DNA from: Bisbaumannia sp015645095
GTDB lineage: Bacteria; Pseudomonadota; Gammaproteobacteria; Pseudomonadales; Halomonadaceae
Direction of reading: 5' to 3'
Length of the DNA: 64,000 bases
Assembly (NCBI GenBank): GCA_036871055.1
Contig: CP141893.1
Span: forward strand, 1,922,001 to 1,986,000
The notes under the pieces were generated by a model. That model was not told the DNA's origin, did no database searches, and worked only from the letters and a program-made list of their open reading frames with translations. The first letter of the stretch is position 1. The number at the start of each line of letters is the position of its first letter. The position numbers and the translations under genes were made by a program. Of this stretch, positions 50,159-60,877 are shown one piece after another.

Positions 50159-51442
50159 TCAGTTCAGAAACGGCGACCATGCGGGCTCCCGCACGTCGCC
50201 CTGGGCCGCCGGCAGGCGGAAGGAGGCACGCCCATCCGCCGAGACGGCGCCCAGTACCCCGGTATTACCCTGCTGGGTGGCGAAGAGTACCATGCTCCCA
50301 TTGGGCGCAACACTGGGAGATTCGTCCCAGCGGCCCTCGGTCAGGGCGACCAGTCGACCGCTCTCCAGATCCTGGCGGGCCACCTGATAGCCGCGATTGC
50401 CCCGGTGGATCATATACAGCGCCTCGCCGTCCGGGCTGAAGCGGCCCCGGGCATTGTAGTTGCCGGTGAAGGTGAGGCGCTCCACCTGGCCACTGGCCAG
50501 ATCATAACGGTAGAGCTGGGGCCCGCCGCTACGATCCGAGGTGAAGACCAGGCTACGACCATCCGGAGCGAAGCTGGGCTCGGTGTCGATGGCGCTGTTG
50601 TTGGTCAGGCGCCGGAAGTCGCGGCTGGCGATATCCATCAGGTAGATCTCCGGCTGACCATCCCGGGAGAGCGACATGGCCAGCTGGCGGCCGTCCGGCG
50701 ACCAGGCCGGGGCGCTGTTGATGCCGGTGAAGGAGCTGGCCCGCACCCGCTGGCCGGTAGTGACATCCTGGATATAGATGGCCGGACGCTCGGTCTCGAA
50801 GGAGACATAGGCCAGCTTGCTGCCGTCCGGCGACCAGGCCGGGGACATGATCGGCTGGTCGGAGGCGAGGATCTGCTGGCTGTTGCGGCCGTCGGCATCG
50901 GCGATATGCAAGCCGAAACGGATGTTGTCACCGGCGCCCTGGGCGGTGACATAGGCGATGCGAGTGGAGAAGGCGCCACGGATCCCGGTGATCGCCTCGA
51001 AGATCTGGTCACTGATGTAATGGGCGGCGGCGCGCAGGCGCTGGGGATCGGCGGTGACCACCTCCCCCAGCAGGCGGCGCTGGCCATAGACATCGAGCAG
51101 CTCGAAGCGCACGCGATAGTCGCTGCCCTGGGGCTCGATCTCCCCCACCACCAGGTAATCGGCGCTGACCGCCCGCCAGTCGCGGTAGTTGACCGCCTCG
51201 CTGCGACTCGGCTGGGAGATCAGCGAGCGCCGCGGCAGCGGATCGAACTGGCCGCTGCGCTCCAGGTTGTCACCGATCACCTGGGCCAGGTCCACCGGCA
51301 GGCTCTCCCCACCGAAGGGCACGATGGCGATGGGGATGGCGCGGTCGCTGCCGCGGGTAATCTCGATGGTCAGGTTGGCCTGAGCCTGCTGCACGAAGAG
51401 CAGCAGGCAGGCCGCCAGCCATAAGCCAAGATAGCGTTTCAT
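50159..51442 (-). CDS. tolB: Tol-Pal system beta-propeller protein TolB
   Basis: A 427-residue periplasmic protein with a signal peptide (1-22, ending QQAQA), an N-terminal alpha/beta domain (about 23-160) and a six-bladed propeller with repeated blade motifs such as SPAWSPDGSKLAYVSFE and APAWSPDGRQLAMSLS. It binds Pal and TolA. It shares one base with the end of tolA, so the two are translationally coupled. Confidence 0.97.
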   Translation of the reverse strand: MKRYLGLWLAACLLLFVQQAQANLTIEITRGSDRAIPIAIVPFGGESLPVDLAQVIGDNLERSGQFDPLPRRSLISQPSRSEAVNYRDWRAVSADYLVVGEIEPQGSDYRVRFELLDVYGQRRLLGEVVTADPQRLRAAAHYISDQIFEAITGIRGAFSTRIAYVTAQGAGDNIRFGLHIADADGRNSQQILASDQPIMSPAWSPDGSKLAYVSFETERPAIYIQDVTTGQRVRASSFTGINSAPAWSPDGRQLAMSLSRDGQPEIYLMDIASRDFRRLTNNSAIDTEPSFAPDGRSLVFTSDRSGGPQLYRYDLASGQVERLTFTGNYNARGRFSPDGEALYMIHRGNRGYQVARQDLESGRLVALTEGRWDESPSVAPNGSMVLFATQQGNTGVLGAVSADGRASFRLPAAQGDVREPAWSPFLN

Positions 51443-52530
51443 CAGCGGATATCCCCCGGTCGAAATCTCAGATTGAATTGGCGGAACTGGTTCTGTGCCG
51501 CCGGCGGTAACTGGCGCATCTCGCGGAAGGGCGCGGCGCGCTCGACGGCCTGTAGCGCCGAGCGGTCGAAGCCAGTGTCGCCGCTACCCCGCAGCACGCT
51601 CACCCCCACCAGCTCGCCGGTGGGCAGGAGATTCAGTTGCAGGGTCGCCTCGAGGCCATTGACGCTACCCGGCGGAATGATCCAGGCCTGCTCCACCGCC
51701 CGGCGCACCAGGTTCTGGAAACTGTTGGAGGCCTCAGTGGCCTGGCGTGCATTGGCGATGGCCTCCTGTTCACTGGCGATCAGCCCATCCAGACCACCCG
51801 CCGCGGCCTCGGCGGCGCGGCGGGCGGCCTCCTCGCGGCGACGCTGCTCCTCCGCCTGGCGCTGACGCTCGGCTTCTTCCTGGCGACGCTGCTCCTCCGC
51901 CTGGCGCTGACGTTCGGCTTCTTCCTGGCGGCGCTGCTCCTCCGCCTGGCGCTGACGTTCGGCTTCTTCCTGGCGGCGCTGCTCCTCCGCCTGGCGCTGA
52001 CGTTCGGCTTCTTCCTGGCGGCGCTGCTCCTCCGCCTGGCGCTGACGTTCGGCTTCTTCCTGGCGGCGCTGCTCCTCCGCCTGGCGCTGGCGTTCGGCCT
52101 CTTCGGCGCGACGCTGCTCTTCGGCGGCCTGCTCCTCACGCAGCCGTGCCTGGCGCTCGGCTTCCTCGGCGCGGCGCCGGGCCTCGGCCTGGGCTTCCTC
52201 GGCCGCCTGCTCCTGGGCCTGGCGCTGGGCGTCCCGGGCCGCCTGCTCCTGATGCTGCCGCTCCTGCTCCTGGCGCTCGGCCTCCCGGGCCGCGGCTTCC
52301 TCCTCGGCCTGACGCGCCTCGGCCCGGGCACGCACCTCCTGGGCACGCTGGGCCTGGTCGGTGGTGGTCTCGGTACCGACCAGGGTCGCCTGGACCACCG
52401 CCGTGGCGGGGGGCTCGGTCTTGGCGCTGGGCACCAGGCTCAGCATGCTCACGGCCACCACCAGCCCATGCACGCCGATGGCGAGCAGGGTGGGCAGGCC
52501 ATAGCCGACGCGTCGCTCTTCTCTGGCCAC
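51442..52530 (-). CDS. tolA: Cell envelope integrity protein TolA
   Basis: A 362-residue inner-membrane protein with one N-terminal membrane helix (about 12-32, LLAIGVHGLVVAVSMLS), a long helical domain II made almost wholly of E, R, Q and A, and a C-terminal TonB-like domain (about 265-362, VNGLEATLQLNLLPTGEL). It spans the periplasm and transmits TolQR energy to Pal/TolB. Domain II contains about six 15-residue repeats (AEEQRRQEEAERQRQ), encoded by nearly identical 45-bp DNA units, which makes its length prone to change. Confidence 0.95.
   Translation of the reverse strand: MAREERRVGYGLPTLLAIGVHGLVVAVSMLSLVPSAKTEPPATAVVQATLVGTETTTDQAQRAQEVRARAEARQAEEEAAAREAERQEQERQHQEQAARDAQRQAQEQAAEEAQAEARRRAEEAERQARLREEQAAEEQRRAEEAERQRQAEEQRRQEEAERQRQAEEQRRQEEAERQRQAEEQRRQEEAERQRQAEEQRRQEEAERQRQAEEQRRQEEAERQRQAEEQRRREEAARRAAEAAAGGLDGLIASEQEAIANARQATEASNSFQNLVRRAVEQAWIIPPGSVNGLEATLQLNLLPTGELVGVSVLRGSGDTGFDRSALQAVERAAPFREMRQLPPAAQNQFRQFNLRFRPGDIR
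51844..52113. repeat. 45-bp tandem repeat within tolA
   Basis: About six near-identical 45-bp units, each beginning CTGCTCCTCCGCCTGGCGCT on the + strand (51844, 51889, 51934, 51979, 52024, 52069), encode the coiled repeat AEEQRRQEEAERQRQ of TolA domain II. Unit length is a multiple of 3, so copy-number change keeps the frame. Confidence 0.9.
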
Positions 52531-52532
52531 CC

Positions 52533-52973
<441 letters not shown>

Positions 52974-52986
52974 GGTGTCGTCTCCG

Positions 52987-53688
52987 TCAGGCCGCCGCGC
53001 TCTCGCCACGCCCCTGCAGGTTACGGTGCAGGATGGAGTGGAACTCCTCGGCGAAATCCTCGTACTTGCCGAGCAGGCGACCGGACTCCGCGGAGAGGCG
53101 GTTGTAGAAGATCACCGCCGGGATGGCCGCGAACAGCCCCATGGCGGTGGCGATCAGCGCCTCGGCGATCCAGGGGGCCACGGTGGCCAGGGTCGCCTGC
53201 TGGGCCATGGAGAGGCTCTGGAAGGAGCCCATGATGCCCCAGACGGTGCCGAAGAGGCCGATATAGGGGCTCGCCGAGGCCACGGTAGCCAGGAACACCA
53301 GGTGCAGGTTGAGGCGTTCCTCCTCCCGGGACCAGGCGACGCGCATGCTGCGCTGGACCCCATCGAGGATCGCCTGGGGGCTCTTGGTCTTGGGCAACAG
53401 GCGATTGAACTCGCGGAACCCGGAGCGGAAGACGTGCTCGGCGCCCAGGGTCTCCTGATCGGCGGGGGTCTCGCGATAGAGGTCGTTGAGATCGACCCCG
53501 GACCAGAAACGCTCCTCGAAGGCCTGGTGGGCCTTCTTGGCGCGGCTCAGCACCATGCTGCGCTGGAAGATCACCACCCAGGAGAGGATGGAGCCGAGCA
53601 CCAGGATCAGCATCACCAGCTGCACGACGGTGCTGGCACTCATGATCAGATGGGGGATGGACATGGAGTCGTTCACGGGCGTCCTCAT
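52987..53688 (-). CDS. tolQ: Tol-Pal system protein TolQ
   Basis: A 233-residue MotA/TolQ/ExbB-family protein with three membrane segments (about 18-38, 138-160, 172-194). The conserved FGTVWGIMGSFQSL and the channel threonine region GLFAAIPAVIFYNRL are visible. The start at 53688 overlaps the ybgC stop (ATGA) and aligns with other TolQ N-termini (MRTPVNDSMSIPHLIM); a start at 53664 is the alternative. Confidence 0.95.
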   Translation of the reverse strand: MRTPVNDSMSIPHLIMSASTVVQLVMLILVLGSILSWVVIFQRSMVLSRAKKAHQAFEERFWSGVDLNDLYRETPADQETLGAEHVFRSGFREFNRLLPKTKSPQAILDGVQRSMRVAWSREEERLNLHLVFLATVASASPYIGLFGTVWGIMGSFQSLSMAQQATLATVAPWIAEALIATAMGLFAAIPAVIFYNRLSAESGRLLGKYEDFAEEFHSILHRNLQGRGESAAA

Positions 53689-54094
53689 TGCAACTCGGGG
53701 GTTAGGGCCGCGGCCAGGGCCGGCGGCCAGCGGCGGGGCCGCAGGGATTGGGCATCCAGACAGGCGATGTCGACACTCGCCTCGCACAGGGGTTCCCCGG
53801 CGCGGCTCACCCGCTGGACAAAGGTGGCACGACAGGCACCCCGCTCGGTGACGGTGGCGCTGACCACCAGGTCGTCATCGAGGCGCGCCGGTTGCGCGTA
53901 GCGACACTCCAGGCGATGTACCACCAGTTGCACGCCCTCGGCAAGCAGTTCCCGCTGGCTATGCCCCAGGCGCCGGAGCCACTCGCTGCGGGCGCGCTCC
54001 ATGAATTTCAGGTAGTTGACGTAGTAGACGATGCCGCCGGCGTCGGTGTCCTCGATATAGACCCTGACCGGCAGCCGAAACTCGCTGGTCGGGG

Positions 54095-54098
<4 letters not shown>
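53685..54098 (-). CDS. ybgC: Tol-Pal system-associated acyl-CoA thioesterase YbgC
   Basis: A 137-residue hotdog-fold thioesterase. The active-site motif DTDAGGIVYYVNYLKFMERA near residues 16-35 is the YbgC signature. The start overlaps the ruvB stop and the end overlaps the tolQ start, so the Ruv and Tol genes are translationally linked. Its exact acyl substrate here is unproven. Confidence 0.96.
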
Positions 54099-55132
<1,034 letters not shown>

Positions 55133-55200
55133 AGTGGTTTCCGAACTTGCGGCGCCTAGTCATCCCGAGCCACGGGGATGCCATCTCCTGGGATGGCCCC

Positions 55201-55821
55201 CTAGCCCGTCAGCTTGCGGGTCAGGGCGGCCTTGATCAGGGCCTCGGTGGAGAGCTCGCGATCGCACCCGCTGAGCATCTTCGCGGCCTCGGCGGGCTTG
55301 TAGCCGAGCGCCACCAGGGCCGCCTCGGCATCCGCCAGGGGATCGCTTTGGGGGGCGGCCCCCTGCCCCGCCGCGGCGGCTTCCAGGGCCTCGAGCCCCC
55401 CTCCCTCGTCGCCGGTCCAGTGGGGAAAGCGGTCGCGCATCTCGATGATCAGCCGCTCGGCGGTCTTCTTGCCCACCCCGGGCAGCCGGGTCAGCGACTT
55501 GATGTCGTCCTCCCGCACGCAGCGCACGAAGGCCGCCTCGTCCATGCCGGAGAGGATCGCCAGGGCCAGCTTGGGCCCCACGCCATTGACCTTGATCAGG
55601 GCGCGGAACAGTTCCCGCTCCTGGCCGCGGGCGAACCCGTAGAGCAGGTGAGCATCGTCGCGAATGCTGAGGTGAGTGTGCAGGGAGACCGCCTCTCCCA
55701 CCGCCGGCAACGCCATCTGGGTGGTCAGGGAGGCTTCCAGTTCATAGCCGACGCCAGCGACGTCGACCACCAGCCAGGGGGGCTGTTTCTCCAACAGGGT
55801 GCCACGCAGGCGTCCAATCAT
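55201..55821 (-). CDS. ruvA: Holliday junction DNA-binding protein RuvA
   Basis: A 206-residue protein with the OB-fold (MIGRLRGTLLEKQPP), two helix-hairpin-helix motifs (LIKVNGVGPKLALAIL and LTRLPGVGKKTAERLI near residues 75-130) and the C-terminal RuvB-binding domain (ALVALGYKPAEAAKM). It is placed between ruvC and ruvB, as is usual. Confidence 0.97.
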   Translation of the reverse strand: MIGRLRGTLLEKQPPWLVVDVAGVGYELEASLTTQMALPAVGEAVSLHTHLSIRDDAHLLYGFARGQERELFRALIKVNGVGPKLALAILSGMDEAAFVRCVREDDIKSLTRLPGVGKKTAERLIIEMRDRFPHWTGDEGGGLEALEAAAAGQGAAPQSDPLADAEAALVALGYKPAEAAKMLSGCDRELSTEALIKAALTRKLTG

Positions 55822-55921
55822 GCCGTGAGTCGATCCTTGCCAAGACTGGCGACCACTATACTGGCCGCCCCGGAGGCTGACCAGAGGGCAAAATCGTCAT
55901 CTAGTGTGAAGTCTCGGCCAC

Positions 55922-56470
55922 TCAGGAAGTGCGGCCCGTCGGGTCGAAGTCGCGCCACCCCTTGCCGCCCCCGCGACGCCCGCCGTAGCTACCACGATTG
56001 ATCAGGCCGAGCCGTGCATGGGCATGGGTCAGGGCGATGGCCAGGGCATCGGCGGCGTCCGCCTGGGGGGTACCGTCGAGGCCCAGCACGGCGCTGACCA
56101 TGTGCTGCACCTGGGCCTTGTCGGCGCCTCCGGTGCCGGTCACCGCCTGCTTGATCTGGCGTGGCCCGTATTCGCTCACCGGCAGGCCGTGATTGGCGGC
56201 GCAGACGATGGCGGTGCCCCGGGCCTGGCCCAGCTTGAGGGCGGAGTCGGGGTTCTTGGCCATAAAGACCTGCTCGATGGCCAGCTCCCCCGGTCGATGC
56301 ACGCCGATCAGCTCGCTGATTCCGGCATAGATCTGCGCCAGGCGCTGGGCCAGGTCGTCGCCCCGGGTGCGGATGCAGCCGCTGGCCACGTAGACCGGCC
56401 GCGGCCGGGTCACGTCGAGCACCCCATAGCCGGTGATCCGCGAGCCGGGATCGATGCCCAGGATCAGCAT
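55922..56470 (-). CDS. ruvC: Holliday junction resolvase RuvC
   Basis: A 182-residue endonuclease resolving four-way junctions. The catalytic acids are in LGIDPGSRITGYG (Asp near 6), LAIEQVF (Glu near 66) and DAADALAIALTHAH (Asp pair near 139-142). The start MLILGIDPG matches the family. An upstream ATG at 56509 (MHNEEKRAWK) has a better ribosome site (AGGGAG) and is possible. The C-terminus is basic and glycine-rich. A yebC gene, often between aspS and ruvC, is absent here. Confidence 0.95.
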   Translation of the reverse strand: MLILGIDPGSRITGYGVLDVTRPRPVYVASGCIRTRGDDLAQRLAQIYAGISELIGVHRPGELAIEQVFMAKNPDSALKLGQARGTAIVCAANHGLPVSEYGPRQIKQAVTGTGGADKAQVQHMVSAVLGLDGTPQADAADALAIALTHAHARLGLINRGSYGGRRGGGKGWRDFDPTGRTS

Positions 56471-56597
56471 GGCCCGGCGCTTCCAGGCACGTTTTTCTTC
56501 ATTGTGCATCGTCTCCCTGACGAGAGTGTCCCGCCTCAACAACATACCGGCGCCACAGGGGCGCCGGTAGGAGTCGTGCGTGTCGGAGTGGCTCGCC

Positions 56598-58376
56598 TTA
56601 TTCGGCGGCCTCCGGCTTGGCCTTGGCCCGCAGACGGATATTCAGCTCCTTGAGCTGGTCGGCGCTGACCTCGCCCGGGGCATCGGTCATCAGGCAGGCG
56701 GCGCTCTGGGTCTTGGGGAAGGCGATCACCTCGCGGATGGTCCGCGCCCCGGTCATCAGCATCACCAGACGGTCGAGGCCGAAGGCCAGGCCGCCGTGGG
56801 GCGGCGCGCCATACTTGAGGGCGTCGAGCAGGAAGCCGAACTTCTCCTCCGCCTCGGCCTGGTCGATCCCCAGCACCTCGAGCACGGCCCGCTGCATGGC
56901 CTGGTCGTGGATACGGATGGAGCCGCCGCCCAGCTCGGTGCCGTTGAGCACCATATCGTAGGCCCGGGAGAGCGCCTGGGCCGGGTTGGCCTTGAGGCTC
57001 TCCACGTCGCAGGAGGGGGCGGTAAAGGGATGGTGCAGGGCCTGCATGCGGGCGCTGCCGTCGTCCTCGAACATCGGGAAGTCGACCACCCACAGCGGCG
57101 CCCAGGCCTGGGTGTAGAGGTCCAGGTCCTCGCCCAGCCTGACCCGCAGGGCACCGAGGGCCTCATTGACCACGCGGGCCTTGTCGGCGCCGAAGAAGAT
57201 GATATCGCCATCCTGGGCATCGAGACGCTCGAGCAGCTCGTCGATCACGTTCTCCATGAACTTGACGATGGGCGACTGCAGGCCCTCGAGTCCCTTGGCG
57301 CGCTCGTTGACCTTGATCCAGGCCAGGCCCTTGGCGCCATAGATGCCGACGAACTTGGTGTACTCATCGATGGCCTTGCGGGAAAGCTCGGCGCCGCCGG
57401 GCACCTTGAGGGCGGCGACGCGGCCGTCGTCGGCCTTGGCCGGGCCGGAGAAGACCTTGAAGTCCACCTGAGCCATCAGGTCGTCCACGTCGACCAGCTC
57501 CAGGGGGATGCGCAGGTCCGGCTTGTCGGAGCCGTAGCGGCCCATCGCCTCGCTGTAAGGCATGCGCGGGAACTCGGGCAGCTCGACCTCGAGGACCTCC
57601 TGGAAGAGCTGGCGGATCATCGACTCGGTGATGCCCATGATCTCGTCTTCGTCGACGAAGGAGGCCTCCAGGTCGATCTGGGTGAACTCCGGCTGACGGT
57701 CGGCGCGCAGGTCCTCGTCGCGGAAGCACTTGGCGATCTGGTAGTAGCGGTCGAAGCCGGACACCATCAGCAGCTGCTTGAAGAGCTGCGGCGACTGCGG
57801 CAGGGCGAAGAAGCTGCCCGCGTGGGTACGGCTCGGCACCAGGTAGTCCCGGGCGCCTTCCGGGGTGGCCCGGGTCAGGATCGGGGTCTCGATGTCCAGG
57901 AAGCCCTGGGCTTCGAGGAAGGCCCGCACGCTATGGGAGATCCGCGAGCGCAGGCGCAGCTTGTCGAGCATCTCCGGGCGACGCAGGTCGATATAGCGGT
58001 GCTTGAGGCGCACCTCCTCGCCCACCTTGCCGTGCTCGTCGAGCTGGAACGGCGGGGTGGCGGCGGTGTTGAGGATCTCCACCTCCTTGGCCAGGACCTC
58101 GATCATGCCGGTGGGCATGTTGGGGTTCTGGGTGCCCTCGGGGCGCGGCCGCACGCGGCCGACGATGCGCAGCACGAACTCGTTGCGGCAGCGGTCGGCA
58201 TTGGCGAAGGCCTCGGCGGTGTCGGGATCCACCACGACCTGGGCGATGCCGTCACGGTCGCGCATGTCGAGGAAGATCACCCCACCGTGGTCACGGCGAC
58301 GGTGCACCCAACCGCAGAGGGTGACCGTCTGATCCACCAGTGTCTCGTTGAGCTGGCCGCAATAATGGCTGCGCAT
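56598..58376 (-). CDS. aspS: Aspartyl-tRNA synthetase
   Basis: A 592-residue class II synthetase. The N-terminal anticodon-binding OB-fold covers residues 1-105, the catalytic core contains the motif-2 region FRDEDLRADRQPEFTQID near residue 217, a bacterial GAD insertion follows, and motif 3 is GLAFGLDRLVMLM near residue 530. It may be discriminating or non-discriminating; the sequence alone does not settle this. It lies downstream of the zinc-ribbon gene, as in related bacteria. Confidence 0.98.
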   Translation of the reverse strand: MRSHYCGQLNETLVDQTVTLCGWVHRRRDHGGVIFLDMRDRDGIAQVVVDPDTAEAFANADRCRNEFVLRIVGRVRPRPEGTQNPNMPTGMIEVLAKEVEILNTAATPPFQLDEHGKVGEEVRLKHRYIDLRRPEMLDKLRLRSRISHSVRAFLEAQGFLDIETPILTRATPEGARDYLVPSRTHAGSFFALPQSPQLFKQLLMVSGFDRYYQIAKCFRDEDLRADRQPEFTQIDLEASFVDEDEIMGITESMIRQLFQEVLEVELPEFPRMPYSEAMGRYGSDKPDLRIPLELVDVDDLMAQVDFKVFSGPAKADDGRVAALKVPGGAELSRKAIDEYTKFVGIYGAKGLAWIKVNERAKGLEGLQSPIVKFMENVIDELLERLDAQDGDIIFFGADKARVVNEALGALRVRLGEDLDLYTQAWAPLWVVDFPMFEDDGSARMQALHHPFTAPSCDVESLKANPAQALSRAYDMVLNGTELGGGSIRIHDQAMQRAVLEVLGIDQAEAEEKFGFLLDALKYGAPPHGGLAFGLDRLVMLMTGARTIREVIAFPKTQSAACLMTDAPGEVSADQLKELNIRLRAKAKPEAAE

Positions 58377-58426
58377 GTCGAATCCTGTTTTCTAGCGTTT
58401 ATCGAATCGGGAGAAGTCGGGCCGCC

Positions 58427-58678
58427 TCAGGCGGCGGCCCCGTCCTTGGCCGGCGCCTTGCCGGTGCCGCCGTCGCCGGCCAGGTTCTTCTTGCTGCCGG
58501 ACTTGAAATCGGTCTCGTACCAGCCACCGCCGGCCAGGCGGAAGCCCGCCGCGGAGACCAGTCGCGAAAGCTCCGGGGCCTCGCAACTGGGGCAATCGGT
58601 CAGGGGGGCGGCACTCACCTTCTGCAGCTTCTCGAGGCGGTGGCCACAGGCCTTGCACTCATATTCGTAGATGGGCAT
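58427..58678 (-). CDS. FmdB-type zinc-ribbon protein
   Basis: An 83-residue protein starting MPIYEYECKACGHRLEKLQK. Two C-x2-C pairs, YECKACGH and TDCPSCEAPEL, form a single zinc ribbon, followed by a basic, low-complexity tail (GSKKNLAGDG). The family is named after FmdB, but most members have no defined role. The position upstream of aspS is conserved in related genomes. The start at 58678 is the family start. Confidence 0.9.
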   Translation of the reverse strand: MPIYEYECKACGHRLEKLQKVSAAPLTDCPSCEAPELSRLVSAAGFRLAGGGWYETDFKSGSKKNLAGDGGTGKAPAKDGAAA

Positions 58679-58849
58679 GGTTCTAATCACTCCGGAATAC
58701 GATCTTGGCCTGGAACTCACACCTGACCAGGCCGGCGATGGCCAATATGGGGCCTGGCGCCGGCCTTTCCAAGGCCACTGGAAAGCCCGGTATTATAGCG
58801 CGTCGCGCCCCCTTGGGGGCAAGGTGCCAACGCCACACGAGGAATTCCC

Positions 58850-59782
58850 ATGAAAGCCGTGCTACTCGACGCCGCCAGCCTCGGCGACGATATCGATCTC
58901 GCGCCCCTGCGTGAGCGAGTCGAGCAGTTGGACGTGCATGCCGCCACCGCCCCGGAGCAGCGCCGGGAGCGCCTCGAGGGCGCCCAGGTCGCCATCGTCA
59001 ACAAGGTGCTCCTGGATGGCGAGCTGCTCGACAGCCTGCCGGAGCTGAAGCTGATCTGCGTGCTGGCCACCGGCACCAACAATATCGACATGGCCGCCGC
59101 CGAGCGCCTCGGCATCCCGGTGCGCAACGTCAGCGCCTATGGCACCGCCAGCGTGGCCCAGCACACCCTGATGCTGATCCTGGCCCTGGCCAACCGCCTG
59201 CCTCGCTACCAGCGCCGGGTCGCCGCCGGCGACTGGGGGCACAGCGACTTCTTCTGCCTGCTCTCCCCCGCCACCCTGCAACTGGAAGGCAAGCGCCTGG
59301 TGATCGTCGGCCAGGGGGAGCTGGGGCGCCGCGTCGGTGAGCTGGCCGGCGCCTTCGGCATGCGCGTCGACTATGCCGCCCGCCCCGGCCGGGAGGCCGG
59401 CGACTCCCGCCCGCCCCTCGCCGAACTGGCGCCCCGGGCCGATGTACTGAGCCTGCACTGCCCGCTTACCGAGGCCACTCATCACCTGGTCGACGCGGCA
59501 CTGCTGGCCCGGCTCAAGCCCGGCGCCCTGCTGATCAACTGCGCCCGGGGCGGGATCATCGACGAGGCGGCGGCGCTGGCGGCACTGCGCGAGGGACGCC
59601 TCGGTGGCCTGGGGGTCGACAGCCTGCCGGAGGAACCGCCCCGCCGCGGCCATGCGTTACTCGATGCCCTCGCCGAGCCCCTCAACCTGATCGTCACCCC
59701 CCATAACGCCTGGATCACCCCGGAGGCCCGGGCCCGGGTGGTCGAGCTGACCGCCGAGAACCTGGCGCGCCCGCTGGACTAG
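58850..59782 (+). CDS. D-2-hydroxyacid dehydrogenase (HprA-like)
   Basis: A 310-residue NAD-dependent dehydrogenase. The nucleotide motif is VIVGQGELGRRVGELA near residue 155, the catalytic Arg is in NCARGGIIDEAA near 230, Glu is in LPEEPPRR near 262, and His is in TPHNAW near 286. Glycerate/hydroxypyruvate reductase is the closest guess from overall pattern, but related phosphoglycerate- or lactate-type enzymes cannot be excluded. The start follows ACGAGGAA. It appears monocistronic. Confidence 0.85.
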   Translation: MKAVLLDAASLGDDIDLAPLRERVEQLDVHAATAPEQRRERLEGAQVAIVNKVLLDGELLDSLPELKLICVLATGTNNIDMAAAERLGIPVRNVSAYGTASVAQHTLMLILALANRLPRYQRRVAAGDWGHSDFFCLLSPATLQLEGKRLVIVGQGELGRRVGELAGAFGMRVDYAARPGREAGDSRPPLAELAPRADVLSLHCPLTEATHHLVDAALLARLKPGALLINCARGGIIDEAAALAALREGRLGGLGVDSLPEEPPRRGHALLDALAEPLNLIVTPHNAWITPEARARVVELTAENLARPLD

Positions 59783-59906
59783 CGGTGATCTCGGCAGGCT
59801 GCGTGGAAGCGGATCGGGGCCTGCCCGACTAGGCTAGTACGAGCCGGCTTGCCGACGCCGACGTTTCGTCTTTCCGGCCTGCGGGCCGGGTCTCAGGAAG
59901 AACGCC

Positions 59907-60827
59907 ATGCTCTATAACCTGGGCTCCATCAATATCGATCATGTCTATCGGGTGCCGCACCTGGTGCGCCCCGGCGAGACCCTGGCCAGCCGCGACTACC
60001 AACGGGTGCTGGGCGGCAAGGGGGCCAACCAGTCCCTGGCCCTGGCCCGGGCCGGGGGACAGGTGACTCACTGGGGGCGGCTGGGCGACAGCGATGCCTG
60101 GGCCCTGGCGCCCCTCGAGGAGGCCGGGGTCGCGCTCGACGACGTCGAGCGGGTCGACTCTCCCAGCGGCCATGCGCTGATCCAGGTGGATGACGGCGGC
60201 GAGAACGCCATCATCCTCTACCCCGGCGCCAATCATGGCTTCGAGGAGGACGCCCTGGTGGCGCAGATCGCCGCCGCCGAGCCCGGCGCCACCCTGCTAC
60301 TGCAGAACGAATGCAATGGCCTGGCCGCGGCCATGACGGCCGCCCGGCAGCGGGGCCTGATGCTGGCCTTCAATCCGGCGCCCATGGACGAGGCCGCCAC
60401 TCGACTGCCGCTGGAGACCTGCGACCTGCTGTTCGTCAATCGCGGCGAGGCCGCGGCCCTGGCCGGCCTGGACGAGACCCGCCCCGCCGCGGCACTGCTC
60501 GATGCCCTGGCCGAACGCCTGCCCGAGGTGGAGCTGGTGCTGACCCTGGGCGCCGAGGGGGTGCACTACCGGCACCGGGAGACGCGCCTGCGCCTGGCCG
60601 CCCACCGGGTCGAGGCAGTGGATACCACCGGCGCCGGCGACACCTTTATCGGCGTCTTCCTGGCCACCCGCCAGGCCGGTGGCGACATCGAGGCCTGTTT
60701 GCGCCGGGCCAGCGCCGCCGCCGCCCTCTGCGTCCAGGTCCCCGGCGCCGCGCCGAGCATTCCCTGGGCACGGGCGGTGGACGCCGCCCTGGCCGAGTGG
60801 CCGCCCTGCCCGCTGGAAGCGGACTGA
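59907..60827 (+). CDS. rbsK: Ribokinase-family sugar kinase
   Basis: A 306-residue PfkB-family kinase. The N-terminal signature is LGGKGANQSLALARAGG near residue 36, and the anion-hole and catalytic base are in DTTGAGDTFIGVFLA near residue 243. It should phosphorylate ribose or a similar sugar. The nucleoside hydrolase 50 bp downstream releases ribose from nucleosides, which supports ribose as substrate. Confidence 0.88.
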   Translation: MLYNLGSINIDHVYRVPHLVRPGETLASRDYQRVLGGKGANQSLALARAGGQVTHWGRLGDSDAWALAPLEEAGVALDDVERVDSPSGHALIQVDDGGENAIILYPGANHGFEEDALVAQIAAAEPGATLLLQNECNGLAAAMTAARQRGLMLAFNPAPMDEAATRLPLETCDLLFVNRGEAAALAGLDETRPAAALLDALAERLPEVELVLTLGAEGVHYRHRETRLRLAAHRVEAVDTTGAGDTFIGVFLATRQAGGDIEACLRRASAAAALCVQVPGAAPSIPWARAVDAALAEWPPCPLEAD

Positions 60828-60848
60828 CCCGACACCGCCCCCGCACAG

Positions 60849-60870
60849 CCCATACGGAGCCCATACGGAG
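60849..60870. repeat. Perfect 11-bp tandem repeat at the nucleoside hydrolase ribosome site
   Basis: CCCATACGGAG occurs twice in tandem directly upstream of the start at 60878. Each copy includes a Shine-Dalgarno-like CGGAG; the second is in the correct position. Confidence 0.9.
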
Positions 60871-60877
60871 AAAGCCC

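Noticed and set aside
51844..52113. CRISPR-like array
   Set aside because: The 45-bp units are contiguous without spacers and lie in frame inside tolA.
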